Source: Williamsia muralis (GTDB lineage Bacteria > Actinomycetota > Actinomycetes > Mycobacteriales > Mycobacteriaceae). From it: DNA of 64,000 nucleotides. Below the pieces are notes generated by a model. The model worked only from the letters and a program-made list of their open reading frames with translations. It was not told the origin of the DNA and made no database searches. Positions within the stretch are counted from its first letter, which is position 1. Each line of letters starts with the position of its first letter. Location of the stretch: positions 434,001 to 498,000 of the forward strand of contig NZ_PEBD01000008.1 in NCBI RefSeq assembly GCF_002735905.1. The letters run 5' to 3'. Positions 12,540-19,892 of this stretch are shown here, piece by piece. The position numbers and the translations under genes are program-made.

Positions 12540-12581
12540 GGGAGGCTCTGCGGCGGGAGGCTCTGCGGTTGGGAGGCTCAG
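12540..12581. repeat. three short tandem repeats
   Basis: GGGAGGCTCTGCGG(C/T) occurs at 12540-12554 and 12555-12570, followed by a shortened third unit GGGAGGCTCAG at 12571-12581. The array sits between the DUF1707 gene start and the DUF4190 gene end, with the third copy running into the latter's stop codon. Confidence 0.85.
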
Positions 12582-13243
12582 TTGCCTTGGCCGACGATGT
12601 ACAGATATCCGGCGAGGACCAAGATGCCCGCTGCCAGATAGAGATACCCAACCCATAGAGCGGCGACCGCGAACGGCAAACCCTGCTCGCCGGTCCGCCG
12701 GATTTGTGACCGCGCAACGTGGCCGCAGACGATCCCGATCAACGAGGTGACGCCCAGCACCGACAAGATCATGGCGACGACGGCGGTGACATTGGTCTTG
12801 TTGGATCGCGACGCGGGCGCAGGACTCATCTCGGCTCCGGACTCCTGATCTGCTGGGTGGTCGCCCTGCGGACCGTCATAACGGGTTTCTGCCGGATCAG
12901 ACGTCTGCGAATAGGCACTGCTCAACGGCGCGGGTGGGGCACCGAGACCAGCCGCGGGACCGCTCAGTGGTGCGGGAGAGGAGGGAGGCGGCTGACGTCG
13001 CCGAGGATCTTCTCGTGGGCGGTCGACCGGGCCGGGATTGAAGGGCGGAGGTCCGCTGGGTCCAGGCCGTGGGGCATAACCACGACCCGGCTCGGGCGGA
13101 GGGCCACCTTGAGGGGCCGGAGCCTGAGGGGGGCCGGGCCGGTAACCCGGCGGTGGGCCTTCGGCAGGCCCGGTGCGCGGTCGCCATGCCGGGATGGGCT
13201 CGCCATGGCGGCGTCGGTTGCCCTCGCCGTTCTCAACACTCAC
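12578..13243 (-). CDS. DUF4190-like membrane protein with proline-rich N-terminus
   Basis: A 221-residue protein. Residues 1-145 are disordered and rich in Pro, Gly and Arg. Residues about 150-218 carry two membrane helices around VTAVVAMILSVLGVTSLIGIV and VAALWVGYLYLAAGILVL, with GHVARSQIRRTGEQG in the loop between them, the hallmark of DUF4190. Function unknown. The GTG start at 13243 begins MSVENGEGNRRRHG. Confidence 0.82.
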   Translation of the reverse strand: MSVENGEGNRRRHGEPIPAWRPRTGPAEGPPPGYRPGPPQAPAPQGGPPPEPGRGYAPRPGPSGPPPFNPGPVDRPREDPRRRQPPPSSPAPLSGPAAGLGAPPAPLSSAYSQTSDPAETRYDGPQGDHPADQESGAEMSPAPASRSNKTNVTAVVAMILSVLGVTSLIGIVCGHVARSQIRRTGEQGLPFAVAALWVGYLYLAAGILVLAGYLYIVGQGN

Positions 13244-13305
13244 CCGTCACACCGTACCTGCCGCGGCGACCTCAACTGACGCACCGACCTCAATCTGGCA
13301 CCACC

Positions 13306-13923
13306 TCAATCGGCGGACTGCCCGTTCGTGGACTGACCGGCGGGGTCGACGGACTCGGCTTCGGTCTCGACAACCGGTACGTCGGCCAGACGCGGGGGCG
13401 CAGCGGCCACCGATGGTGGTTGCGGACGTGTGCGACGGCTGATGGCGAATGCGGCCGCACCTGCACCCACGAGCCCGACCACGATCAGAGCGATCCTGAG
13501 GCGGCGACGAGAAGGGGACTTCGTGGTCACCAGCTGGTTGGGGAGTGCATCGACGAGCCCGGCGCGTTCGAGGGCATCGACGACGGTGGGGTTGCTGATC
13601 GTCACAGGGAGCACTTCGGCGGCCCGGTCGCGGTACGCAGCCGTGAGTTCGCGAGCCTCGGCGGCGAGCTCGGATTCCGTCGAACGCGCTTGGGCCGCGA
13701 CCTTCTTGGCGCCGGCGAGTGCGGCATTGCCGGCCCCTCGGGTGGCGACGGAGGCACCGAGCAGCGACTTGCGCGCGCCGGCGACGCTCAACCCGGCCGA
13801 CCCGCGGGTGAGGTTCGACAACCCGGCCAGGGTCTGTCGACCGCCGAGTTTCACCCGCTGCCCGGCGCTGCGGGTAGCGGCACGTTGACGGACCGCTTTC
13901 AGTTCGGATTCGAGTTTGCTCAT
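13306..13923 (-). CDS. hypothetical single-span membrane protein
   Basis: A 205-residue protein starting MSKLESELKAVRQR with a good ribosome-binding site (GAGGAGG, read on the minus strand) just before the ATG at 13923. Residues 1-130 are rich in Ala, Arg and Leu and likely helical. A membrane segment lies around residues 143-163 (LRIALIVVGLVGAGAAAFAI) and the C-terminal tail is acidic. I do not recognise the family. It lies 64 bases downstream of the ANTAR remnant. Confidence 0.7.
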   Translation of the reverse strand: MSKLESELKAVRQRAATRSAGQRVKLGGRQTLAGLSNLTRGSAGLSVAGARKSLLGASVATRGAGNAALAGAKKVAAQARSTESELAAEARELTAAYRDRAAEVLPVTISNPTVVDALERAGLVDALPNQLVTTKSPSRRRLRIALIVVGLVGAGAAAFAISRRTRPQPPSVAAAPPRLADVPVVETEAESVDPAGQSTNGQSAD

Positions 13924-13987
13924 GAAACCTCCTCGGTGAAACCAATGCGGACTGTTGTCCACCCTAGTGGGCACGGACAGGTGGGAC

Positions 13988-14352
13988 TCAACGGTGCTCG
14001 GCCCGCGTAGTCCTCGGCGGATCGACAGCGGAATGTTCCCGGCGAACGAGCCGTCGGCATACGTCCACCGGACGCGTATTCGATTGCTGTGACGACTTTT
14101 TGAGCAGATCGAACGCCTGGACAGCATCGAGGTCGTACCGCTCCATGATCATGCACCAGGCCGACCTCCTCGGCGCCTTCGGTACACGCGAATGCGTTGT
14201 CGGCGTACAGGTTCAGTGCACCGGTCGCCTCGCGGTCCGAGTACAGCCGGAAGGACATCGTCGACCGGATCGGTGTCGCCGTGCCTGTCGCTTTTCCCTC
14301 ACCTGCCGTCAGCGGGCTCAGATGGACAAAGATGCCGAGCGAGTCGCCCGTG
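13988..14352 (-). pseudogene. decayed GAF-ANTAR regulator (third copy)
   Basis: Reading the minus strand, one open frame from about 14352 to 14155 gives a GAF-domain piece (TPIRSTMSFRLYSD, then ATGALNLYADNAFACTEGAEEVGL). A different frame from about 14150 to 13988 gives most of an ANTAR domain (MIMERYDLDAVQAFDLL, then SNTRPVDVCRRLVRRE) ending at TGA 13988-13990. In intact GAF-ANTAR proteins about 40 residues join these blocks; here they are missing and the frame changes at about 14150. The N-terminal part of the GAF domain is absent too. It lies immediately downstream of two intact GAF-ANTAR genes, so it is most simply a decayed tandem paralogue. The gap from 13924 to 14352 contains nothing else I can support. 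Confidence 0.8.
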
Positions 14353-15192
14353 TCATATGTCTATCCGGCGAGGGGCACCAGGGTCGTTGGGCGGGGTGAA
14401 TACGCCCGTCGCACCGGGATCGGAGGGTGAACTGTTCTGCGCTGCGACAACCGAGCGGGCATGCGCCGTGACCGTGACGCCATGAGCGCGCGCCAGCCGG
14501 GTCAGGTGGTGCCGAGCCTCGACGATCTCGACACCCCGATATTCGGCGATGATGCCGACGGCGGTGGCGACCACACTGGTTCCTTCGAGCACCGCGTCGA
14601 CGGAACTGGACACCCCGGCCTGACGGGCGGACGGCATGCCGTTGGTGAGGGCAATAGCCACCAGATTGGCCAGGATCTGCCCGAACTCGCTGGGTTGGCC
14701 GGATTCGTCCCAGACCTGCTGGGTGTGGACGATCAAAGAGCCGACCGGCTCCGACAGCGCCTTGATGGGGTAGGCACGGACTCCGAGGAGCCCGACCGAC
14801 ACTGCACGTTTCCGGTAGTCCGGCCAACGGGTGTCGTCAGAGGACGACAAATCGGTCACCAGCGTGAGCGCCCCGTCGTAGACGCTGCTCTGCGCAGGCC
14901 CTGTGGTGTTGAGCTCGGGGTCCGCGCCCACATCGGACTGACATGATTCGGCGACGATGTGCAGGTCGTCTCCTGCGGTCGAGCGACGATCATCGCGCAA
15001 CACGATCACTGCAGAGAACGCATCAAAACCTTCTCGGGCGTGAGTGACCACTGTCTGGAGCAACGTCGGCAGGTCGAAGTCAGTTGTCAGTGTTCCGGTC
15101 ACATCGGCGATCGCGACACGGTTCAGCACGTCGCTCATCGGTCTGCCCGGCACATCTTGGTCCTCATGTGTCCTCCAGATCGGCTTCGTCAC
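14353..15192 (-). CDS. GAF and ANTAR domain regulator (second of tandem pair)
   Basis: A protein of 279 residues from GTG 15192, or 261 from ATG 15138 (MSDVLNRVAIADVTG). The longer start overlaps the upstream gene by 29 bases and neither start has a strong ribosome-binding site. Residues about 30-190 form a GAF sensor domain, with the LGVRAYPIKALSEPVGSLIV strand. Residues about 205-262 are an ANTAR-type RNA-binding helical domain (VVATAVGIIAEYRGVEIVEARHHL). ANTAR proteins act as antiterminators by binding paired RNA hairpins. The ligand is unknown. It is co-oriented with, and likely co-transcribed with, the preceding GAF-ANTAR gene. Confidence 0.85.
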   Translation of the reverse strand: MTKPIWRTHEDQDVPGRPMSDVLNRVAIADVTGTLTTDFDLPTLLQTVVTHAREGFDAFSAVIVLRDDRRSTAGDDLHIVAESCQSDVGADPELNTTGPAQSSVYDGALTLVTDLSSSDDTRWPDYRKRAVSVGLLGVRAYPIKALSEPVGSLIVHTQQVWDESGQPSEFGQILANLVAIALTNGMPSARQAGVSSSVDAVLEGTSVVATAVGIIAEYRGVEIVEARHHLTRLARAHGVTVTAHARSVVAAQNSSPSDPGATGVFTPPNDPGAPRRIDI

Positions 15193-15988
15193 GCAGGTTC
15201 AGTCGGCGGGCCACCACGTCGTCGGACACGTCCTTGATGGACCGGCTGTGTTGGTACGAATATGCCCGCAACCGGTCGAGGGCCTCACCGGCCGGTATGC
15301 CTAGTTGAACGGCCGCCATTCCGGACGCCAGATACACCTGCGAGCGAGAAAAGGCGCCCGGCGAATCGACCTGGGCCGCGCTGAGGTCTTCCGCTGCGGC
15401 GTCGGCGCCGGCGGCATCGTTCGTCTGCGCCAGGTACGCATCCCAGTTCTGCCGAACGGTGAACGCTGCGGTGGCAGCGATGGTGAGAGCGGCGTTGAGC
15501 TCATCGGCCCCGAGCGCTCCGGGAGTACGCCGATAGAGCTCGAGCACGCCCAGCGGGTTGCCCCCCTCCACCACGGGGAACGCGAACACCGACCGCACAC
15601 CGATGTCGAGGGCTTCGCCGACGAACACCGGCCATCGGCCGTTCACGGCAGAATTGGTCAGGTCGGGCAGCAGCTGATTGTTGTGGTCGTGATAGGCGTC
15701 GAGACACGGGCCCTCGCCGAGAGTGAACTGCAGCTCATCGATCTGCTGAGCGGTGGCATCGGTGGCGTAGACGAGGTCGCGTACACGGCTCGAGCGGGTC
15801 AGCAGGGCGATCGCGGCGCCGTCCACCCCGGAGAGCCGTACGACCGTCTCGCAGAGCTGGCTGATGCCGGTGAACACCGACGCCCCCGCCGCGCTCTTGG
15901 TCGATCCGGCTTTGGATTGGTTGGAACGTGCGCCTTCACCCTCGGCCGGCGATCCTCTGTCAGAGGTGCCGTTCATCTGCGCTCCCAT
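15164..15988 (-). CDS. GAF and ANTAR domain regulator (first of tandem pair)
   Basis: A 274-residue protein. After a 38-residue charged N-terminus, a GAF domain (about 40-185) contains LSGVDGAAIALLTRSSR, LGEGPCLDAY and GVRSVFAFPVVEGG, all typical of ANTAR-linked GAF domains. The ANTAR domain covers about 208-265 (SQVYLASGMAAVQLGIPAGEA, then YQHSRSIKDVSDDVV). Predicted cytosolic RNA-binding antiterminator controlled by a small ligand or redox state. ATG 15988 has AGAAGG close upstream; ATG 15976 is an alternative. The region before it has strong hairpins (see 16034-16113). Confidence 0.88.
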   Translation of the reverse strand: MGAQMNGTSDRGSPAEGEGARSNQSKAGSTKSAAGASVFTGISQLCETVVRLSGVDGAAIALLTRSSRVRDLVYATDATAQQIDELQFTLGEGPCLDAYHDHNNQLLPDLTNSAVNGRWPVFVGEALDIGVRSVFAFPVVEGGNPLGVLELYRRTPGALGADELNAALTIAATAAFTVRQNWDAYLAQTNDAAGADAAAEDLSAAQVDSPGAFSRSQVYLASGMAAVQLGIPAGEALDRLRAYSYQHSRSIKDVSDDVVARRLNLRDEADLEDT

Positions 15989-16033
15989 CGCCTTCTGTCA
16001 AACCTACCCCGCCGTATCCGCCTTGTGCCTGCA

Positions 16034-16113
16034 GTCATCTCGGTCGATGACGGGGCCGACCCGCAAACGCCGCCCCAATGGTGCTGTCCTTGCGGACGAC
16101 CTGGAGCGGCGTT
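16034..16113 (-). promoter_or_regulatory. folded region upstream of the GAF-ANTAR operon
   Basis: An 8-base perfect inverted repeat AACGCCGC (16066-16073) / GCGGCGTT (16106-16113) encloses a small hairpin GTCC-GGAC (16086-16097), whose loop on the minus strand is GCAA, a GNRA tetraloop. A second hairpin GTCATC / GATGAC (16034-16051) has a six-base loop. On the minus strand this lies between the DUF6480 gene and the first GAF-ANTAR start. It could be a terminator of the former, a leader of the latter, or both. The hexaloop does not show the A1/G4 pattern known for ANTAR targets. Confidence 0.5.
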
Positions 16114-16127
16114 GGGGAAGAGATCGG

Positions 16128-16382
16128 CTAACCCATCTGGGCGATGATGGCGACCGCCGCGGCGGCGAACAACAGCACCAGAATGACAAGCCCGATGATC
16201 ATCGCGATTCCGGTGGGAGGGAACCGGTTGCTGGTGCGCGGTTCGGAATCCGACAAGCCTGAGGTCTGTGGCGCATCAGGTGGCGTTGATCCTGGCGCCA
16301 CCCCGCCCCCTGCCTCGAGGCCCGGTGTGTTCGCCGGTTCCGGGTTGGTCTCGTTGTGGACCGGCCCCGAGTGCTGGGTCAT
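16128..16382 (-). CDS. DUF6480-like single-span membrane protein
   Basis: An 84-residue protein. Its N-terminal half has NPEPANTPGLEAGGGVAPG and STPPDAPQ, close to the PGLEPGGGVPPGETPP motif of the DUF6480 family. A C-terminal membrane helix (about 58-82) follows. Its ATG overlaps the stop of the upstream 65-residue ORF by 4 nt (16379-16382), so the two are probably translationally coupled. Function unknown. Confidence 0.75.
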   Translation of the reverse strand: MTQHSGPVHNETNPEPANTPGLEAGGGVAPGSTPPDAPQTSGLSDSEPRTSNRFPPTGIAMIIGLVILVLLFAAAAVAIIAQMG

Positions 16383-16576
16383 CGGTCCTCGAGTTGTTCG
16401 GCCGATGCCCCGGCGTATCCCGAGCTGTTGTCCCAGTTGTCGGGTAGATCGCTTCCGTCTTTCGGGAGTTCGGTTGCGTCCGGAGCCGTGGTTCCGTCCA
16501 GGGCTGTGTCTGGCTCCTGCGGAGCTTCGTCCACACCCGGGGTGGTGCCGGATACGTCCTTCTTTGCGTCGGTCAT
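16379..16576 (-). CDS. small acidic hypothetical protein
   Basis: A 65-residue, Asp/Glu/Pro-rich protein starting [14 protein letters not shown] at ATG 16576, with GAAAGTGAG upstream as a possible ribosome-binding site. No membrane segment or domain is recognised, and it looks intrinsically disordered. Its stop overlaps the start of the DUF6480-like gene by 4 nt, which is the main argument that it is translated. Confidence 0.6.
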   Translation of the reverse strand: MTDAKKDVSGTTPGVDEAPQEPDTALDGTTAPDATELPKDGSDLPDNWDNSSGYAGASAEQLEDR

Positions 16577-16741
16577 CGTGTCTCACTTTCGTCTCGACTC
16601 GTCACCAGCGAGGATCTCGAAGGTGGTGGGGCCGCGGCCTGCGGGCCGGGCTCCCGTGAGGTGGGTAATACCCGCGGTGGCAAAGGCAAAACCTGGCTTG
16701 CCTGTCGGCTGACGTCCGCGCCGACGGCGTTCAGTGGCACC

Positions 16742-17281
16742 ATGGAGGCCGTGACCACAGCATTGAAAACCGCAACCGCGACCCTGCACACCAATCACGG
16801 TGACATCAGAATCGCCCTGTTCGGTAACCACGCGCCCAAGACCGTCGCCAACTTCACCGGCCTCGCCGAGGGGTCGAAGGAGTACTCCAAGCCCAACGCT
16901 TCCGGCGGAGACGCCGGACCGTTCTACGACGGCGCGGTGTTCCACCGCATCATCTCGGGCTTCATGCTCCAGGGCGGCGATCCCACCGGGACCGGTATGG
17001 GCGGACCGGGCTACCAGTTCGAGGACGAGTTCCACCCCGAGCTCACGTTCAATCAGCCGTACTTGCTGGCCATGGCGAACGCCGGACCCGGCACCAATGG
17101 GTCGCAGTTCTTCATCACCGTCGGACCCACCCCTCACCTGAACCGCAAGCACACCATCTTCGGTGTGGTCGAGGACGAGGAGTCCCAGAAGGTCGTCAAC
17201 GCGATCGAGGCCGTTCCGACCGACCGTCGTGACCGCCCGCTGGACGACGTGATCATCGAAAAGGTCACCATCGAGTCCTGA
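16742..17281 (+). CDS. ppiA: peptidyl-prolyl cis-trans isomerase, cyclophilin type
   Basis: A 179-residue cyclophilin that catalyses proline isomerisation in folding proteins. The motifs [21 protein letters not shown] (about residues 61-81), [20 protein letters not shown] and HTIFGVV contain the expected catalytic Arg, Phe and His residues. No signal peptide is seen, so it should be cytosolic. The start ATG 16742 (or GTG 16751) is chosen because upstream residues in the open frame have no family match. Its place before the rhomboid and PH-protein genes matches Rv0009 context. Confidence 0.93.
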   Translation: MEAVTTALKTATATLHTNHGDIRIALFGNHAPKTVANFTGLAEGSKEYSKPNASGGDAGPFYDGAVFHRIISGFMLQGGDPTGTGMGGPGYQFEDEFHPELTFNQPYLLAMANAGPGTNGSQFFITVGPTPHLNRKHTIFGVVEDEESQKVVNAIEAVPTDRRDRPLDDVIIEKVTIES

Positions 17282-17327
17282 CAGACCGCCATCCGGTCGT
17301 GCCGAGCTCTGCTCAGATGAGGACTGT

Positions 17328-18215
17328 GTGACATTCCAGAACCCGCCGTCGCCACCCACCCAGGTGTGCGTCCGGCATCCTGACCGGCCGACGGGTCTGG
17401 CCTGCAGCCGGTGCGGCCGTCCGGCATGTCCACAATGTCTCACCCCGGCCGCAGTCGGCCAGCACTGTGTCGACTGCGTCCGGGCATCCGGGCGGGACAC
17501 CCCACGGGCAACCGTGGTCGGCCCTCGGGGCATCGGGTCGAAGACCCCGTGGGCGACGTACGTGCTGCTCGCCGTCAACACCGCGGTGTTCGTGGCCACG
17601 GTGGCGCAGGCCGGTAGCTTCACCGAAGTCCGCGGCTCGCGGATCTTCTACGAGGGCGCGCTCTTCGGGCCCTTCCTCGCCGATGGCGAGTACTGGCGTC
17701 TGCTCACCGCCGGCTTCCTGCACTTCTCGTTGATTCATGTCGCGGTCAACATGTTCTCGCTGTACATCCTGGGCCGCGACGTCGAGATCACCCTCGGCAC
17801 AGCACGTTTCGTAGGCGTCTACCTGGCGTCGCTGCTCGGTGGCAGCGCGATGGTCATGCTGTTCGAGAACCCGAACGCCATCAACGCCGGCGCTTCCGGA
17901 GCCATCTTCGGGCTGATGGGGGCCACGCTGGTGGTGGTACTGCGGGCGAAGGTTCCGGCGGGGTTCGTACTGGGTGTGATCGGGCTGAACATCGTTCTCT
18001 CGCTGACCATCCCCAACATCTCCTTGTGGGCGCACCTCGGGGGACTGGTCTTCGGTGCCGCCGCGGCAGCAGGGGTCCTCTACGGCCCCGGCCTTCTACC
18101 CGCCGGATCGCGTACCGCCCGCAACGTCGCCGCCGTCGGTTGGGCTTCGATTGCGGGGCTGATCGTGCTGGCCTTGCTGATCGGCGTGGTTCGCGCGGCA
18201 ACTCTCACCGCCTGA
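17328..18215 (+). CDS. rhomboid family intramembrane serine protease
   Basis: A 295-residue membrane protease. The N-terminus (residues 11-50) is a B-box-like zinc finger with paired Cys and His residues (CVRHPDRPTGLACSRCG, CPQCLTP, HCVDC). Six or more membrane helices follow. The catalytic serine is S190 in GASGAIFGLMG and the histidine is H236 in WAHLGGLVFG; the loop residues HFSLIHVAVNMFSLY are also conserved. The GTG start at 17328 lies 46 bases after ppiA. The substrate is unknown. Confidence 0.92.
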   Translation: MTFQNPPSPPTQVCVRHPDRPTGLACSRCGRPACPQCLTPAAVGQHCVDCVRASGRDTPRATVVGPRGIGSKTPWATYVLLAVNTAVFVATVAQAGSFTEVRGSRIFYEGALFGPFLADGEYWRLLTAGFLHFSLIHVAVNMFSLYILGRDVEITLGTARFVGVYLASLLGGSAMVMLFENPNAINAGASGAIFGLMGATLVVVLRAKVPAGFVLGVIGLNIVLSLTIPNISLWAHLGGLVFGAAAAAGVLYGPGLLPAGSRTARNVAAVGWASIAGLIVLALLIGVVRAATLTA

Positions 18216-18243
18216 TCCCGCCGACCGTAACCGCGGGCAGCAG

Positions 18244-18705
18244 CTACTTTCTCGTCTCCACGGGCAGTCCGGCCGTGCGCAGTGCATCTGCCACGTCCAG
18301 CGGATTTGCCCCGAGGTCCCATCGACCGAAGATCACCAATCTTTCCCCTTCGCGGGCTGCGGTGTCGTCGAGATCGAACTCGAGATGCGGCACCTGGCGG
18401 CCGTAGCGCGAGTAGGTGACCACCTGCGCGCGGCGCACCGCATCGAATGGGTATGTGCGCGCGCCGGTCACCGTGCGGATCTGGATCAGGTGTCCGTCGA
18501 TGACGGCGAGTCTGGGCCGTACCAGCAGCGCGATCGCGCCGAGCACCACCAACAAGAGTGCGGCAATCGACATCAGTACCAGACCGGCCGGATCGGGAGC
18601 AGAGAAAGCTGCGGCGCCGCCGAGGAGTATGCCGCCGACCACCATGACCGCACCCATCGCAGCCGGAGTGGACCACGCAGAAGAAGGCTGTGCCGAGTTA
18701 TCCAC
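18244..18705 (-). CDS. PH-domain-like membrane protein (Rv0010c-type)
   Basis: A protein with two N-terminal membrane helices (VMVVGGILLGGAAAF and VLMSIAALLLVVLGAIALL) followed by a bacterial PH-like domain (PRLAVIDGHLIQIRTVTGAR, then RRAQVVTYSRYGR and LVIFGRWDLGANP). It matches the M. tuberculosis protein encoded next to crgA. I prefer GTG 18705 (153 residues), preceded by GGATAGGG, because the mycobacterial protein starts near the same place; the frame is open to GTG 18738 (164 residues), which has no ribosome-binding site. The chosen start codon lies inside a DnaA-box-like site. Function unknown. Confidence 0.82.
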   Translation of the reverse strand: MDNSAQPSSAWSTPAAMGAVMVVGGILLGGAAAFSAPDPAGLVLMSIAALLLVVLGAIALLVRPRLAVIDGHLIQIRTVTGARTYPFDAVRRAQVVTYSRYGRQVPHLEFDLDDTAAREGERLVIFGRWDLGANPLDVADALRTAGLPVETRK

Positions 18706-18761
18706 AGGCCCTATCCACAGTGGGGATGAATTACACACATGTTGTTCAAGACTGTGGATGA
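18698..18761. promoter_or_regulatory. cluster of three DnaA-box-like sites
   Basis: TTATCCACA at 18698-18706 is an exact consensus DnaA box, CTATCCACA at 18711-18719 differs by one base, and TGTGGATGA at 18753-18761 is a near-consensus box in the opposite orientation. They span 64 bases in the crgA-PH gene interval and over the PH gene start. DnaA binding here is inferred. Confidence 0.5.
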
Positions 18762-18775
18762 ACCATAACGCCTGG

Positions 18776-19066
18776 TCAGCGCCATTTCATGGTCATCAGA
18801 AGTCCGGCGACCATGAAACCGAAACCGATCAGGAAGTTCCAGGGTCCCAACTCGTACATCCAGTTGAGGATCTTGCCGTCGGCGCCGAGCGACTCCGGCG
18901 TGGCAACCAGATAGAAGACGATCAGCCACAGCAGTCCCAGCACCATCAGGCCGAGCATCGTGGAGACGTACACCGGGCTCGACGGCCCGGTCTTCACCTT
19001 GACCGGAGTGCGGCTGGCGGGGTTGATCGTGTAATCGGTCTTCTTGCGGACCTTCGACTTGGGCAT
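18776..19066 (-). CDS. crgA: cell division protein CrgA
   Basis: A 96-residue membrane protein that helps recruit and stabilise the divisome (it interacts with FtsZ, FtsI and FtsQ in mycobacteria). The N-terminal MPKSKVRKK and [16 protein letters not shown], the two membrane helices (about 32-54 and 75-93), and [14 protein letters not shown] match the family along its whole length. It is upstream of, and co-oriented with, the PH-domain gene. Its location between that gene and pabA/trpG is conserved. Confidence 0.96.
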   Translation of the reverse strand: MPKSKVRKKTDYTINPASRTPVKVKTGPSSPVYVSTMLGLMVLGLLWLIVFYLVATPESLGADGKILNWMYELGPWNFLIGFGFMVAGLLMTMKWR

Positions 19067-19166
19067 GGTTTCCTCGGTTCGCGGGCAAAAACGTCTCCCT
19101 ATAACCTAGCCCACCTGGGATCGACGATGGGAGGCCCTCGCGTGCACCCAGGTATTGTTGACCACT

Positions 19167-19832
19167 GTGAATGAGCCCCAGCCCGCGCGAATACTCGTGG
19201 TGGACAACTACGACAGCTTTGTCTACAACCTGGTCCAGTACCTGGGCCAGTTGGGCGTGCATGCACAGGTGTGGCGCAACGACGATGCTCGACTCGCCGA
19301 CCCGGACGGTGCGGTCAAGGATTTCGACGGTGTTCTGCTGTCGCCGGGTCCTGGAACCCCTCAGCGTGCCGGCGCCACCATGCCTCTTGTGAAGGCTGCG
19401 GCCGACCAGGGCACCCCTCTGCTCGGAGTGTGTCTGGGCCATCAGGCGATCGGAGCGGCCTTCGGCGCCACCGTGGATCGGGCGCCCGAATTGCTGCACG
19501 GCAAGACGTCGTTGGTCACGCACGACGACGACGCAGATGGCGTTCTTGCGGGCCTGCCCAACCCGTTCACGGCAACCAGGTACCACTCCCTCACCGTGCT
19601 ACCTGAGACGATTCCGGCCGAGATCCAGGTGACCGCGCACACCGAGAGCGGCATCGTGATGGCCATGAAGCACCGCGAACTCCCCATCCACGGTGTGCAG
19701 TTCCATCCGGAGAGTGTGCTGACCCAGGGCGGGCACCGGATGCTGGCGAACTGGCTGACCGTGTGCGGCATGACCGTCCCCGATGGACAGGTCAGCACCC
19801 TCGAAGCGCAGGTGGCCGCAGCGCTCGGCTGA
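19167..19832 (+). CDS. trpG: glutamine amidotransferase subunit (aminodeoxychorismate/anthranilate synthase component II)
   Basis: A 221-residue class I glutamine amidotransferase. It supplies ammonia to chorismate-using enzymes for p-aminobenzoate or anthranilate. The catalytic triad is visible: Cys in GVCLGHQAIG and His/Glu in HGVQFHPESVL. The mycobacterial equivalent at this locus is annotated trpG (also pabA); which pathway it serves cannot be told from sequence alone. GTG 19167 is chosen; the frame is open to TTG 19155. It is convergent with pknB. Confidence 0.93.
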   Translation: MNEPQPARILVVDNYDSFVYNLVQYLGQLGVHAQVWRNDDARLADPDGAVKDFDGVLLSPGPGTPQRAGATMPLVKAAADQGTPLLGVCLGHQAIGAAFGATVDRAPELLHGKTSLVTHDDDADGVLAGLPNPFTATRYHSLTVLPETIPAEIQVTAHTESGIVMAMKHRELPIHGVQFHPESVLTQGGHRMLANWLTVCGMTVPDGQVSTLEAQVAAALG

Positions 19833-19844
19833 CGACCACCCGGC

Positions 19845-19864
19845 CGATCCTCGTTACCGGATCG
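19845..19864. terminator. possible bidirectional terminator between trpG and pknB
   Basis: A six-base inverted repeat, CGATCC (19845-19850) / GGATCG (19859-19864) with an eight-base loop, lies in the 60-base gap between two converging genes. There is no T-tract, so the call rests on position and symmetry. Confidence 0.35.
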
Positions 19865-19892
19865 ATCGGGGTGACTGCCGTCCTTCCCGTTG

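Noticed and set aside
13069-14010. A 313-codon + strand frame opposite the DUF4190 gene and its neighbour
   Set aside because: Composition and the well-supported minus-strand genes show it is antisense shadow.
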